From assembly GCF_049199905.1 (NCBI RefSeq), contig NZ_JBLZPK010000074.1:33083-97082 (forward strand): 64,000 nucleotides of DNA. The letters are read 5' to 3'. Every line of letters starts with the position of its first letter. Within the stretch, counting starts at the first letter, position 1. Below, in pieces: positions 7,877-17,379 of the stretch. This stretch comes from Shinella sp032095155. Lineage in GTDB: Bacteria > Pseudomonadota > Alphaproteobacteria > Rhizobiales > Rhizobiaceae. Below the pieces are notes generated by a model. That model ran no database searches, was not told the origin of the DNA, and saw only the letters and a program-made list of their open reading frames with translations. A program made the translations under genes and the position numbers.

Positions 7877-9091
7877 ATGATGCGCGCGAAAATCCTGTGG
7901 ATCGGCCTTGTGGCCGCCGGCTTCGTTCTGGCCGCCTGTTCGGATCAGGGCAACGGGGGCACACCACCCGGTGGTACGCCTGCGGTGGAAGTGGGCTTCG
8001 TGGTGCTGAAAGCCCAATCGGTTCCGCGCTATGCCCAACTCTCCGGCCGTGTCGTTGCCCATGCCACGGCGGAAATCCGCCCGCAGATCGACGGCATCAT
8101 CGAAAGCATCGATTTCCGTGAAGGGCGCAAGGTCACAGCCGGCGATATCTTGTTCAAGGTGCGGGACGCGAAGTTCAGCGCAGCCTATGCTGCCGCTGCT
8201 GCATCGCTGTCGCGGGCGCAGGCGACCGAACAATCCGCACAGGCCACCTTCGATCGAAACGAGCGGCTGCAATCGCAGAGTGCGGTAAGCCAGCAGGTGC
8301 TGGACGAAGCCAAAGCGGCATTGCTGCAGGCCAAGGCGGACGTGGAATCGGCCAAAGCCAGCCTGGAGACCGCGCGCATCGACCTCGACAACACGACGAT
8401 CAAGGCGCCGATCGACGGTATTATCGGCACGGCCAGCGTCAGTGTCGGCTCGCTTGTCACGCAGAACCAGACGGACGCGCTGGCGACCATTCGCCAGATC
8501 GACCCGGTCAATGTCGATCTCGTCGATACGAGCTCCAATCTTCTGCGTATCCGGCAGGATGTCGAGGCCGGGCGCCTCGGCCGCGAGGGGGAGGGCGCGC
8601 CGAGCGTCAAGCTGACGCTGGAAAACGGTGCGGACTACGCCACCGCAGGTACAATTTCGCTCGCGACGGTCAATGTCAGCGAGAGCACCGGCACATTCAC
8701 GCTGCGGGCGAGCTTTCCGAACCACGAACGCATCCTGCTGCCCGGCATGTTCGTGCGCGCGTCTGTCGATCTCGGCAGCATGCCGAACGCCTTCCTAGTG
8801 CCGCAGCGCGCGGTGCAGCGCGACGGCGCGGGCGAACCCATCGCCTATGTCGTCTCCGCTGACAACACGGTGGAGCAGCGCACGCTCGCCACGGGCGGCA
8901 TGAGCGGCAATGACTGGATCGTCACCGAGGGGCTGAAGGAGGGCGAGCGGCTGATCGTCGACGGCTTCCAGAAGATCTCCGCAGGCGCGGGCGTCACGCC
9001 CGTCGAGGCGACGATTGATGCGGATGGCGTCGTCAAGCAATCCCTCACCAGCCCGGCCACGACCGGCGACGCGTCTGGAGTTGCGAAATGA
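7877..9091 (+). CDS. RND efflux periplasmic adaptor (membrane fusion lipoprotein)
   Basis: A 404-residue membrane fusion protein linking the inner-membrane RND pump to an outer-membrane channel. The start at 7877 (MMRAKILW) is preceded by GAAAAGGG; the longer in-frame start at 7838 has no such site. A lipobox (VLAAC, Cys21) predicts lipid anchoring after signal peptidase II. The lipoyl/barrel-sandwich halves (GRVVAHATAEIRPQIDG and TTIKAPIDGIIG) flank an Ala/Gln/Glu-rich coiled-coil hairpin (about 105-180). The stop overlaps the pump start by four bases. No outer-membrane factor gene follows, so the pump probably borrows a TolC encoded elsewhere. Confidence 0.92.
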   Translation: MMRAKILWIGLVAAGFVLAACSDQGNGGTPPGGTPAVEVGFVVLKAQSVPRYAQLSGRVVAHATAEIRPQIDGIIESIDFREGRKVTAGDILFKVRDAKFSAAYAAAAASLSRAQATEQSAQATFDRNERLQSQSAVSQQVLDEAKAALLQAKADVESAKASLETARIDLDNTTIKAPIDGIIGTASVSVGSLVTQNQTDALATIRQIDPVNVDLVDTSSNLLRIRQDVEAGRLGREGEGAPSVKLTLENGADYATAGTISLATVNVSESTGTFTLRASFPNHERILLPGMFVRASVDLGSMPNAFLVPQRAVQRDGAGEPIAYVVSADNTVEQRTLATGGMSGNDWIVTEGLKEGERLIVDGFQKISAGAGVTPVEATIDADGVVKQSLTSPATTGDASGVAK

Positions 9092-12000
9092 CCGAAGGCC
9101 TCCGGCGCAATGCCCTGGCGAGCTTCTTCATCGCTCGCCCCGTCTTCGCGATCGTTCTTGCGATTGCGACCCTGCTGTCCGGCGTAATGGGCATCTATTC
9201 GCTGTCGATCTCGCAATATCCCGATGTCGCGCCGGTCACGGTGCGCATCAGCGCCAGTTATTCGGGCGCCACCGCCGAGGCGGTGGAAAATTCGGTGACA
9301 ACGAAAATCGAAAGCGCGATGACGGGCCTCGATGGCCTGCTCTATATGGAATCGACGTCGAATACCGGTTCGGCGTCGATCTCGCTGACCTTTGCCAGCG
9401 GCACGGACCCGGAACTGGCGCAGGTCGAGGTGCAGAACAAGCTGGCGCGCGTCGAGTCCCAGCTTCCCGAGGCCGTGCAGGATGCCGGCGTCAGCGTCTC
9501 GCGCTCGCCTTCCGGCATTCTGATGATTGGCAACATCATCTCGCGCGATGGTCGCTACACGTCCTCGCAGCTCTCCGACATCATGTCGAGCAGCATAGAG
9601 GAGCGTATCGAGCGTCTGGACGGCGTCGGCTCCGTGCAGGCGTTCGGCAGCGGCTATGCTATGCGCATCTGGCTCGACCCCGACCAGATGCAGAAATACC
9701 AGCTGGTTCCCTCCGACGTTACGACGGCGATCAAGGCGCAGAACGCGCAGGTCGCGGCCGGCTCGATCGGCTCGACGCCGGTGGTGCGCGGACAACAGCT
9801 GAAGGCCAGCATCGTCGCGCAGACGCAGATGACTTCGGCGGACGAGTTCAAGAAGATCATCCTCAAGACGGCGACGGACAGTTCCGTCGTACGGCTCGGC
9901 GATGTCGCGCGGGTCGAGATCGGCCTGGAGAGCTACGGCCAGAGCTCGACCTTCAACGGCATGCCGGCCGCGGGCTTCGGTGTGCAGCTGGCAAGTGGTG
10001 CCAATGCGATCACCACAGCGGACGCCGTGCATGCGGAACTCGACAGCCTCGCCGGCTCGTTGCCGGAAGGCGTGGAGATCGCCTATTCCTACGAGACGAC
10101 ACCCTTCGTCGAACTGTCGATCGAAAAGGTCGTGCACACGTTGATCGAGGCGATCGTGCTGGTCTTCCTCGTGCTGCTGCTCTTCCTGCAGAACCTGCGT
10201 GCCACCCTCATTCCGATGATCGCGGTACCTGTCGTCCTGCTTGGCACCTTCGGCGTGCTGGCGGCGCTCGGCTATTCCATCAACATGCTGACCATGTTCG
10301 CCATGGTGCTCGCGATCGGCCTTCTCGTCGATGACGCCATCGTCGTGGTGGAGAATGTCGAGCGCGTCATGTCGGAGGAGGGGCTTTCGGCCCGCGAGGC
10401 GACCAAAAAATCGATGGGCGAGATCACCGGCGCGCTGATCGGTGTCGCGCTAGTGCTGACCGCCGTCTTCATTCCCATGGCCTTCTTCTCGGGCTCGGTC
10501 GGCGTCATCTACAGGCAGTTTTCCGTCACCATCGCCAGCGCGATGCTGCTTTCGGTGCTCGTCGCGATCATCCTGACACCGGCACTCTGCGCGATGTTGT
10601 TGAAGCCCACGCATGGCGGGCTGGCGGCCCGCATCTTCGGCGGCTTCAATCGCGGTTTCGAGAAGACGACACGCGGTTATGTCGGCATGGTCGGCGGCAT
10701 CCTGATGCGGCCGCTGCGCATGCTCGTGCTGTTTGCCGCTCTGCTCGGCGGTGCCTGGTGGGTCTATACGCAATTGCCCTCCTCCTTCCTGCCGGAGGAG
10801 GACCAAGGTGTGCTGATGACGCAGATCACGCTGCCGGCCGGCGCCAATGCCGCCCGCACCCAGGCGGTGATCGACATGGTCGAAAACTATTTCCTCACGG
10901 AGGAGAAGGACGCGGTGCAAAGTGTCTTCATGACGCTCGGCTTCGGTTTCGGCGGGAGCGGCGAAAATGCCGCGATGGCCTTTGTGCGGCTCAAGGATTT
11001 CGATCAGCGCACGGACAAGGCGCTGTCCGCCTCCGCCATCTCGCAGCGTGCCTCCGCGCATTTCCGCAAGATCCGCGATGCCGAGGTCTTCGTGCTGGCG
11101 CCGCCGGCCATTCAGGGGCTCGGCCAGAGCAACGGCTTCTCCATGTATCTGGAGGATACCGGCAACAAGGGCCGCGATGCGCTGACGGCGGCGAGCAACC
11201 AGCTTGCCGACCTTGCGCAGAAGGACGACATCGTCGGCAATGTGCGCGGCAACACCCGCACGCTGGAAAGTCAGCTGAAAATAGAGATCGATCAGGAGAA
11301 GGCGGGCGCGCTCGGCGTCGATCTCAGCGGCATCAATGCCCTGATCTCCACCGCCTTTGCCGGCAGTAATGTCAACGACTTCGTCTATAAAGGAGAGATC
11401 AAGCCGGTTTATGTGCAGGCGGACGCGCCCTTCCGCATGCAGCCGGAGGACGTCAGCCGCTGGTATGCCCGCAACGGTACCGGCGAGATGGTTCCTTTCT
11501 CGGCCTTCGCCACGACGAAATGGATCCAGGGCTCGCCGTCGCTTGCCCGCTTCAACGGCACGGCCGCCATCTCCATGAACGGTGCCGCCCAGACAGGCGC
11601 CAGCTCCGGTGACGCGATGGACCGCATGGAGGCGCTCGTTGCCGATCTCGATGGTGGCTACAGTGCGGCCTGGTCCGGCCTGTCCTACCAGGAGCGGCTG
11701 GCCGGCTCGCAGGAGGCGATGCTCTACGCTGTCTCGATGCTCGTCGTCTTCCTGTGCCTTGCGGCGCTTTACGAAAGCTGGTCGATCCCGCTCTCCGTTA
11801 TCCTGGCGGTGCCGGTCGGGGTGCTCGGTGCGCTTGTCGCGGCCTGGGCCTTCGGCCAGTCGAACGACGTCTATTTCAAGGTCGGCCTGCTGACGACCAT
11901 CGGTCTCACCGCCAAGAACGCCATCCTGATCGTCGAATTCGCCAAGGACTTGCGCGATCAGGGGAAATCCGTCGTGGATGCGGTGCTGGAGGCGGCGCGC

Positions 12001-12207
12001 ATGCGCCTTCGCCCCATCATCATGACATCGCTCGCCTTCATCCTCGGCGTGCTGCCGCTCGCCTTCGCGACGGGCGCCAGCTCGGCGGCGCAGAATGCCA
12101 TCGGCATCGGCGTGATGGGCGGCATGATCGCTGCAACCCTGCTCGGCATCTTCTTCGTGCCGCTGCTCTTCGTGGTCGTTACGAAACGGCAGGTTGGTTC
12201 CGGCTAA
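9088..12207 (+). CDS. RND multidrug efflux transporter (HAE1 family, AcrB-like)
   Basis: A 1039-residue inner-membrane proton antiporter, the normal size for AcrB/MexB-type pumps. It opens with FFIARPVFAIVLAIATLLSG, has a first large periplasmic loop, then the transmembrane proton-relay motif LLVDDAIVVVENVERVM with the paired Asp residues. The C-terminal half has the matching Lys in TIGLTAKNAILIVEFAKDL. It is translationally coupled to the adaptor (ATGA overlap at 9088). Substrates of this class are typically antibiotics, dyes, bile salts or plant phenolics; nothing here says which. Confidence 0.94.
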   Translation: MTEGLRRNALASFFIARPVFAIVLAIATLLSGVMGIYSLSISQYPDVAPVTVRISASYSGATAEAVENSVTTKIESAMTGLDGLLYMESTSNTGSASISLTFASGTDPELAQVEVQNKLARVESQLPEAVQDAGVSVSRSPSGILMIGNIISRDGRYTSSQLSDIMSSSIEERIERLDGVGSVQAFGSGYAMRIWLDPDQMQKYQLVPSDVTTAIKAQNAQVAAGSIGSTPVVRGQQLKASIVAQTQMTSADEFKKIILKTATDSSVVRLGDVARVEIGLESYGQSSTFNGMPAAGFGVQLASGANAITTADAVHAELDSLAGSLPEGVEIAYSYETTPFVELSIEKVVHTLIEAIVLVFLVLLLFLQNLRATLIPMIAVPVVLLGTFGVLAALGYSINMLTMFAMVLAIGLLVDDAIVVVENVERVMSEEGLSAREATKKSMGEITGALIGVALVLTAVFIPMAFFSGSVGVIYRQFSVTIASAMLLSVLVAIILTPALCAMLLKPTHGGLAARIFGGFNRGFEKTTRGYVGMVGGILMRPLRMLVLFAALLGGAWWVYTQLPSSFLPEEDQGVLMTQITLPAGANAARTQAVIDMVENYFLTEEKDAVQSVFMTLGFGFGGSGENAAMAFVRLKDFDQRTDKALSASAISQRASAHFRKIRDAEVFVLAPPAIQGLGQSNGFSMYLEDTGNKGRDALTAASNQLADLAQKDDIVGNVRGNTRTLESQLKIEIDQEKAGALGVDLSGINALISTAFAGSNVNDFVYKGEIKPVYVQADAPFRMQPEDVSRWYARNGTGEMVPFSAFATTKWIQGSPSLARFNGTAAISMNGAAQTGASSGDAMDRMEALVADLDGGYSAAWSGLSYQERLAGSQEAMLYAVSMLVVFLCLAALYESWSIPLSVILAVPVGVLGALVAAWAFGQSNDVYFKVGLLTTIGLTAKNAILIVEFAKDLRDQGKSVVDAVLEAARMRLRPIIMTSLAFILGVLPLAFATGASSAAQNAIGIGVMGGMIAATLLGIFFVPLLFVVVTKRQVGSG

Positions 12208-12738
12208 GAGTAGGGTTGCCGTTATCACGCACTGCCAAGAGAACCGTAACCGGACTATAGGATCATATCGGCAAGCTGGTTGGTCTGGTTGAGCCACAAA
12301 AGGCCCGGACTTAACTCAACTGATGTGGATACGATCCAGCCTGAGGGGAAAGCTCCAGTCAAGCGGCGCTGGGCGAAGCCAGTCGAGGGTAGGGAAACGG
12401 TCAAGACCAAGTTCACTAACGTCTGGGGAAGATGCGGTTGAAACACTAAGGCGGCTCCAGCGGATGAAGCGGTTGTAGCCCGTTCCTGATTACGCAGACG
12501 ATCCCAACTTACGACGAGCCGATCATTGAGCGTGCAACACCATGCGAAAGCGGGATCGCGCGACACTCGCGCCATCTGGCGCTCGTTCACCAGGAAATAA
12601 GTTACTTATAACCGCGTCCTTGGCGGAGAGCGTGAATCACATTTCAGACGGAATTAATAGGTCCTTAGCCTAGATGCTCAACATCAGCACGATGCTCGCG
12701 CTGATGCCGAGCAACGATTAATTTCGATGGCGTTACCC
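12208..12738. other. 530-bp gap between convergent operons, no recognised gene
   Basis: The RND gene ends at 12207 and the siderophore ATPase ends at 12739 on the other strand. A 111-codon leftward frame (12255-12590) is open but has no family resemblance I recognise and no clear ribosome binding site. No strong terminator hairpin was found. It may be decayed sequence. Confidence 0.4.
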
Positions 12739-13548
12739 TCATCCGTCCGCACGGGCACGTCTTGCCGGCACCACCATCGGGAGGCCTGTGACCGGGTCGT
12801 CTATGACGATGCAGGCGATGTCGAAGATGGTTTTGACCATATCCTGGGTTACCACATCGCGGGGATGTCCCTCCGCGACGATCATGCCGTCTTTCATGGC
12901 AACGAGATGCGATGCGTAGCGGGCGGCCTGGTTGAGGTCGTGCAGGACGGCGACGATGGTTCGTCCCTCCCGGTTCAGCCGTTCGAGCAGATCCATGAGA
13001 TCGATCTGGTGGGCGATGTCGAGGAAGGTCGTCGGCTCGTCGAGGAGCAGGATCGGCGTTTCCTGTGCCAGCGCCATCGCGACCCAGGCGCGCTGGCGCT
13101 GGCCGCCTGAAAGCGTATCCACTGACTGCTCGGAAAGGCCTGCAATATCCGTCGCCGCGATGGCGGAACGCACGGCGTCCTCGTCCCCCGCAGACCATTG
13201 CCGCAGAAACGATTGATGCGGGTAGCGGCCGCGGGCCACCAGTTCCGCCACGGAAATGCCCTCGGGGGCGGTGGACGTCTGCGGCAGAAGGCCGAGGCGG
13301 CGGGCGACGTCGCGGGTTTTCAGGCGGTTGATATCCTGCCCGTCGAGCACGACCTGGCCCTGGCTCGGCACGAGCAGCCTTGCCATGGCGCGCAGCAGGG
13401 TCGACTTGCCGCAGGCATTGGGGCCGACGATGACCGTGAAGGAGCCGGGGCGTATGGCAAGCGTGAGGTCCCGGCAGGTCACCGTATGGGCACCGTAGCC
13501 CAGCGTCACCGACTGCGCTTCGAGTTGCGGTTGCTGATTGTCCGTCAT
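12739..13548 (-). CDS. Iron-siderophore ABC transporter ATP-binding protein (FecE-like)
   Basis: A 269-residue ATPase of the iron-chelate/vitamin B12 importer class. Walker A is GPNACGKST (residues 42-50), signature LSGGQRQRAW, Walker B ILLLDEPTTFLD, then the His switch in VLHDLNQAARY. The start at 13548 overlaps the upstream permease stop as ATGA; the longer frame upstream is shadow. It is the last gene of the siderophore operon and powers import through the two permeases encoded just before it. Confidence 0.93.
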   Translation of the reverse strand: MTDNQQPQLEAQSVTLGYGAHTVTCRDLTLAIRPGSFTVIVGPNACGKSTLLRAMARLLVPSQGQVVLDGQDINRLKTRDVARRLGLLPQTSTAPEGISVAELVARGRYPHQSFLRQWSAGDEDAVRSAIAATDIAGLSEQSVDTLSGGQRQRAWVAMALAQETPILLLDEPTTFLDIAHQIDLMDLLERLNREGRTIVAVLHDLNQAARYASHLVAMKDGMIVAEGHPRDVVTQDMVKTIFDIACIVIDDPVTGLPMVVPARRARADG

Positions 13549-14588
13549 CGCCGACCTTCGCGGATAAGGAGCCATAGGAGATAGAGCCCGCCGACGCTGA
13601 TCGTCATGATGCCGACGGGGAGCTGGCGGCCGAAGGCGTGCTGGGCCGCTCCGTCGGCCAAAACCAGCAGGACCGCGCCGGCAAGGGCGGGGGCGAAAAG
13701 CCCGACGCTGGAGGCGCCGACGAGACGCCGCGCGATCTGTGGGGCGCACAGCGCGATGAAGGAGATCGGCCCGGCCGTTGCGGTGGCGACCGCCGTCAGC
13801 GCGACGCCAAGCAGCATCAGCAGGCCGCGCGTGCGGCGCACGGTGACGCCGGAGGCGAGGGCGGCGTCATCTCCCAGTTCCATCTGGCGCAGCGGGCGGG
13901 CGAGGGCGGCGAGGGGAAGGCAAAGCAAGCAGAACAGGACGGCAGAGGGGCGTAGCTGCTCGAAACCCAGTCCGTTCAGCGATCCGGCAGCCCAGAATGC
14001 CGCGCCCATCGCCATTTCCAGATCCGCCTTCTGGATCAGCCAGGCATTGAAGGCCGACAGCATGGCGGATGTGCCGATCCCAACGACGATCAGACGGAAA
14101 CCCTGCTGGCCGGTCGTGCCGGCAAGCAGATAGACCAGCATCGCCGTGACGATGCCGCCGCCGAGCGCGCCGAACGCCGTCGCATAATAGCCGCCCGAGA
14201 ACAGCAGCAGCACCACCAGCGCGCCGGTGTGCGAACCCGCGGCGAAACCGATGATATCGGGCGACCCCAGGGGATTGCGTGTCAGCGATTGGAAGATCGC
14301 GCCGCCGAGGCCGAGGGCGGCGCCGAGAAGCATCGCGAACAGCATGCGGGGTAGGCGCCATTCTAGAATGATCATCCTGGTCTTGCCGGTGGCCTGCCCG
14401 GACAGTGCGCTAAAGACATCCGCCATGCCGGTATCGAAGCGTCCCGCCGTCAACGAGAAAAAGGCAAGCAGGAGAAGTAGCGTTGTGAGTGCGAGGCACA
14501 CGGCCAGCGTGCGCGTCCGGATACGGACGGAGACCTGCTGGCCGGCATTGGGGCCGTGCGGCGGAAAACGATGGATCAGCGCTTTCAA
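13545..14588 (-). CDS. Iron-siderophore ABC transporter permease (FecCD family), second copy
   Basis: A 347-residue FecCD/BtuC-class permease with about ten membrane segments and family motifs RLPRMLFAMLLGAALGLGGA, TRNPLGSPDIIG and GPISFIALCAPQIARRL. The start appears to be TTG at 14588, overlapping the upstream permease stop as TTGA. With the 14585-15622 product it would form a heterodimeric inner-membrane channel, as FecC/FecD or FepD/FepG do. Confidence 0.9.
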   Translation of the reverse strand: MKALIHRFPPHGPNAGQQVSVRIRTRTLAVCLALTTLLLLLAFFSLTAGRFDTGMADVFSALSGQATGKTRMIILEWRLPRMLFAMLLGAALGLGGAIFQSLTRNPLGSPDIIGFAAGSHTGALVVLLLFSGGYYATAFGALGGGIVTAMLVYLLAGTTGQQGFRLIVVGIGTSAMLSAFNAWLIQKADLEMAMGAAFWAAGSLNGLGFEQLRPSAVLFCLLCLPLAALARPLRQMELGDDAALASGVTVRRTRGLLMLLGVALTAVATATAGPISFIALCAPQIARRLVGASSVGLFAPALAGAVLLVLADGAAQHAFGRQLPVGIMTISVGGLYLLWLLIREGRR

Positions 14589-15622
14589 AGGGTCTTTGTC
14601 CTTGCGCTGCGTGCCAGCATGATGAGAACCGGTGCACCGAGAAATGCCACGACGATGCCGGCATCGAGCTCGTCCGGGTAGATGAGCAGCCTGCCGGCGA
14701 TGTCGGCAGCCAGGAGAAGATTGACCGAGCAGAGCATCGTCAGCGGGATGATCCTCCGTTGATCCGATCCGGCGATCCAGCGGGCGGCATAGGGCATCAT
14801 CAGACCGATGAAGCTGATCGGGCCGGTTGCGGCGGTGGCAGCGCCGGCCAGCAGCGTCACCGAGAGGATGACGGTGATGCGCAGGCGGGACAGGTTCAAT
14901 CCGAGCGCCTGCGCCGTGTCATCGCCCAGCGCCGCGGCGTTCAGCGCGGGTGCGGCGATCAGGGCAAGCAGCAAGCCGGCAACGATGAACGGCGCCACAG
15001 TCGCGGCGACGGCGAGGTTGCGCCCGGCGACCGTACCCACCTGCCAGTGGCGCAGGCTGTCGAAGGCTTGGGGGTCGAGCAGCGTCACGGATGAGCCGAT
15101 ACCGCCGAGAACGGCCGAAATCGCGACGCCGGACAGAAGCAGCCTCACGGGCGTCGCGCCGCCGGCGCCGGCACCGATCGTGTAGACGAGCAGGCCGGCC
15201 ATGGCCGCGCCGGCGAGAGCGAACCAGACATAAGCGGTGATCGACGCGAAGGAAAACACGCCGACGGCCAGAATGACGGCAAAGGCCGCGCCGGCATTGA
15301 CGCCGAGAATGCCGGGATCTGCCAGAGGGTTTCGCGTGGAGGCCTGGATCAGCGCGCCGGCCGTGCCGAAGGCCGCGCCGCAAAGAAGACACAGGATGGT
15401 TCTGGGCAAGCGGTATTGACGCACGACGATGTGGTCGGTCATGCCGGAATTGTAATGCAGGAAGGCATCGCGTACCGCAGAAAACGCAATGGGTCGCGCA
15501 CCCAGCATCAGGCTGGTGATGGAAAGGGCGACAAGCAGAAGGCCAAGCACGGCAAGGGCGAGCGGCACGGAACGCGCATGCGTCCGCCCGACGGGCCTGC
15601 CTGGCATCAGACGATCGCTCAC
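14585..15622 (-). CDS. Iron-siderophore ABC transporter permease (FecCD family), first copy
   Basis: A 345-residue FecCD permease. Conserved blocks are RLPRTILCLLCGAAFGTAGA, TRNPLADPGILGVNAGAA, GDDTAQALGLNL and ATGPISFIGLMMPYAARW. I take GTG at 15622 as start because it overlaps the stop of the preceding reductase gene (GTGA), continuing the chain of coupled starts in this operon; an ATG at 15607 is the alternative. The open frame continues far upstream inside the reductase gene, but that part is shadow. Confidence 0.9.
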   Translation of the reverse strand: MSDRLMPGRPVGRTHARSVPLALAVLGLLLVALSITSLMLGARPIAFSAVRDAFLHYNSGMTDHIVVRQYRLPRTILCLLCGAAFGTAGALIQASTRNPLADPGILGVNAGAAFAVILAVGVFSFASITAYVWFALAGAAMAGLLVYTIGAGAGGATPVRLLLSGVAISAVLGGIGSSVTLLDPQAFDSLRHWQVGTVAGRNLAVAATVAPFIVAGLLLALIAAPALNAAALGDDTAQALGLNLSRLRITVILSVTLLAGAATAATGPISFIGLMMPYAARWIAGSDQRRIIPLTMLCSVNLLLAADIAGRLLIYPDELDAGIVVAFLGAPVLIMLARSARTKTL

Positions 15623-16332
15623 GAGCGTGCCTGCCCATGGATCCAGTAGCCGACGGTGGTCAGCTGCTCGCGCGGGAGCCCGAGCGTGTCGCGAAAATGC
15701 TTTCGGCACGCGGCGATCTCGCTGGCTTCGCCGGCAACCCAAACGTAGCCGGGACCATCCGGAAGGGCGATCGAGCGCGCGATGTCCGAAAGGCGGCTTG
15801 GGCGCTCGCCGTGATGCATGTTCTCGTGCCAGTGGACGGTACAGTCCGCTGCAGCGAAATCCTGGCGGTCGCCTGCGGTCATGATCTCGACATGGGCGGT
15901 GACCGGCAGACCAGCAGGCCGTTCCTCGATGATCCGGCCGACGGCCGGCAGCCCCGTCGCGTCGGCAATCAACAGGATCCATGTGCTGTCGGCCGGTGGA
16001 ACGTAGCGGAAGCGCGGCTTGAAGATATCCAGCCTGTCACCTGGCCGGGCGCCGCGCGCCCATGTGGAGGCGATGCCGCCCTCATGCGAGACGAAATCGA
16101 TCGTCATCTCGCCAAGCGCACCGTCCCAGCGCCGGATGGTGTAGTAGCGTCCGGGCGCGTCGGCGAGCGCCACGTCCCCATCGGGAAAGCTCAGCCAGAT
16201 GAACTCGTCCAGCCCGCCGCAGCTTGCAAAATCGCGCAGCCCGTCGCCCCCGATGACGATCCGGATCATCGATGGCGTCATAAGCGTGCTGGAGAGCACG
16301 ATCGCAGTGTGAAAATCCCTTTCCTCGACCAT
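15619..16332 (-). CDS. Siderophore-interacting protein (FAD-dependent ferric-siderophore reductase)
   Basis: A 237-residue cytoplasmic flavoprotein of the ViuB/SIP family. RYYTIRR (residues 62-68) is the FAD-binding motif, DFVSHEGGIASTWARGARPGD follows the family pattern, and the C-terminal half WVAGEASEIAACRKHFRDTLG forms the nucleotide-binding SIP domain. These proteins release iron from imported ferric siderophores by reduction. It sits two bases from the binding-protein gene and overlaps the next permease, so it is made together with the importer. The start is the ATG at 16332. Confidence 0.9.
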   Translation of the reverse strand: MVEERDFHTAIVLSSTLMTPSMIRIVIGGDGLRDFASCGGLDEFIWLSFPDGDVALADAPGRYYTIRRWDGALGEMTIDFVSHEGGIASTWARGARPGDRLDIFKPRFRYVPPADSTWILLIADATGLPAVGRIIEERPAGLPVTAHVEIMTAGDRQDFAAADCTVHWHENMHHGERPSRLSDIARSIALPDGPGYVWVAGEASEIAACRKHFRDTLGLPREQLTTVGYWIHGQARS

Positions 16333-16333
16333 A

Positions 16334-17332
16334 TCAACGCCCCTTCGCGGCGGCGGCCGCAATGCGCTCGACAAAACCGGGGAATGCATAGGGAATGGAC
16401 AGGACGCTGACGGCAGAGGTCGCCCATACCGAGACCGGATCGTCGAGCGGGACATAGGCGCCGCGGCGCATCGGGCCAAAGGCCTGAAGCAGCGGTTGGC
16501 TTTCCGCATCGGCGCGGGCGCCCGGCCCGTACCAGACGATGAGGACGTCAGCGTCGAAACGGTCGAGGTCCTCCAGACTGACGCCGGTTCCGTTGACATC
16601 GGGTTCGGCCGCCATCAGGGCTTCGATGCCGTGGGCGAGGCGAAGCCCCATCGCCAGAAGCTCGCGCACCCGTGGGTCGCTTGCGAAATAGACCCCGAGC
16701 GATCCTTCGCCCGGAAAATAGCTGCCGAAAATGAAGGTCTTGTCCTTGAGATCCGGATACGCGTCGGCAAGGCTGTGCAACTGCCGTTCCGTCGCGGCCA
16801 CGAGGTCGCGCGCCTTCTTTTCCTCGCCGAGCGCCAGCCCCGTCAGCGCCATCTGCTCGCGCCAGTCCGCCCGCCAGGGCGCTGAGCGGTAGGCGACGGT
16901 CGGCGCGATGCTCGACAGGCGCTGCCACTCGACCTCGTTGATGCCGGTCTTGATGGCCAGGATCAGGTCTGGCTCGAGGGCGGCAATCGCCTCGTAGTCG
17001 AGTTCACCGGATTGCAGCAGTGTGGGCATCTGCGTCTGCAAATAGTGCTCGTTCCACGGGAGAATACCGCTTTCGAACAGGCCGTAGCGATGCATGCCGA
17101 CCGGAATGCGGCCAAGTGCGATCACCGCATCTTCGCCGTTCCAGCCAAGGGTGACGATGCGCTGCGGCTCTGCCTCGATGCGGGTTTCTCCGAGCGCATG
17201 ACCGATGGCGACGGGAAAACGGTCCGGCGCTGCGGCGAACGCGACCGTGGCGGGGCTTGCGGCAAGCAGTCCCGTGGCGCCGATCAGGGCGCCGATGAAC
17301 TGCCGTCTGTTTGCATGATCTGCTGTCGTCAT
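16334..17332 (-). CDS. Iron-siderophore ABC transporter substrate-binding protein (FecB/FhuD-like)
   Basis: A 332-residue periplasmic binding protein. The N-terminus carries NRRQFIG followed by a hydrophobic stretch, consistent with Tat export. The body has type-3 binding-protein features: RIVTLGWNGEDAVIALG, LDYEAIAALEPDLILAI and VLIVWYGPG. It would hand ferric siderophore from the outer-membrane receptor (17380-19842) to the FecCD permeases. A hairpin terminator-like element lies between the receptor gene and this one. Confidence 0.9.
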   Translation of the reverse strand: MTTADHANRRQFIGALIGATGLLAASPATVAFAAAPDRFPVAIGHALGETRIEAEPQRIVTLGWNGEDAVIALGRIPVGMHRYGLFESGILPWNEHYLQTQMPTLLQSGELDYEAIAALEPDLILAIKTGINEVEWQRLSSIAPTVAYRSAPWRADWREQMALTGLALGEEKKARDLVAATERQLHSLADAYPDLKDKTFIFGSYFPGEGSLGVYFASDPRVRELLAMGLRLAHGIEALMAAEPDVNGTGVSLEDLDRFDADVLIVWYGPGARADAESQPLLQAFGPMRRGAYVPLDDPVSVWATSAVSVLSIPYAFPGFVERIAAAAAKGR

Positions 17333-17342
17333 GAATGCAAAA

Positions 17343-17372
17343 GCCGGCCGGCGTTTTCACGCGCCAGCCGGC
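17343..17372 (-). terminator. GC-rich hairpin between receptor and importer genes
   Basis: Arms 17343-17353 and 17362-17372 (11 bp, one mismatch, 7-nt loop), followed on the minus strand by TTTT. It may end most transcripts after the receptor and lower expression of the importer genes relative to it. Confidence 0.65.
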
Positions 17373-17379
17373 CCCTTTC

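Noticed and set aside
7760..8725. N-terminal extension of the TetR gene into the efflux adaptor gene
   Set aside because: The extra 300 codons are antisense to a well-supported lipoprotein gene; TetR similarity begins only after 7759.
8845..10137. 430-codon open frame on the minus strand
   Set aside because: Antisense to the adaptor and RND genes; no motif.
10450..12297. 615-codon open frame on the minus strand
   Set aside because: It lies opposite the RND pump gene, has His/Arg/Asp-rich composition typical of a GC-rich antisense frame, and no family motif.
12255..12590. 111-codon leftward frame in the gap after the RND gene
   Set aside because: No motif, no ribosome binding site, unusual composition; kept only as an unassigned gap.
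12595..12615. GTTAC/TAAC repeat resembling the TetR motif
   Set aside because: Half-sites are in the wrong orientation and spacing for GTAAC-N6-GTTAC, and no promoter is evident there.
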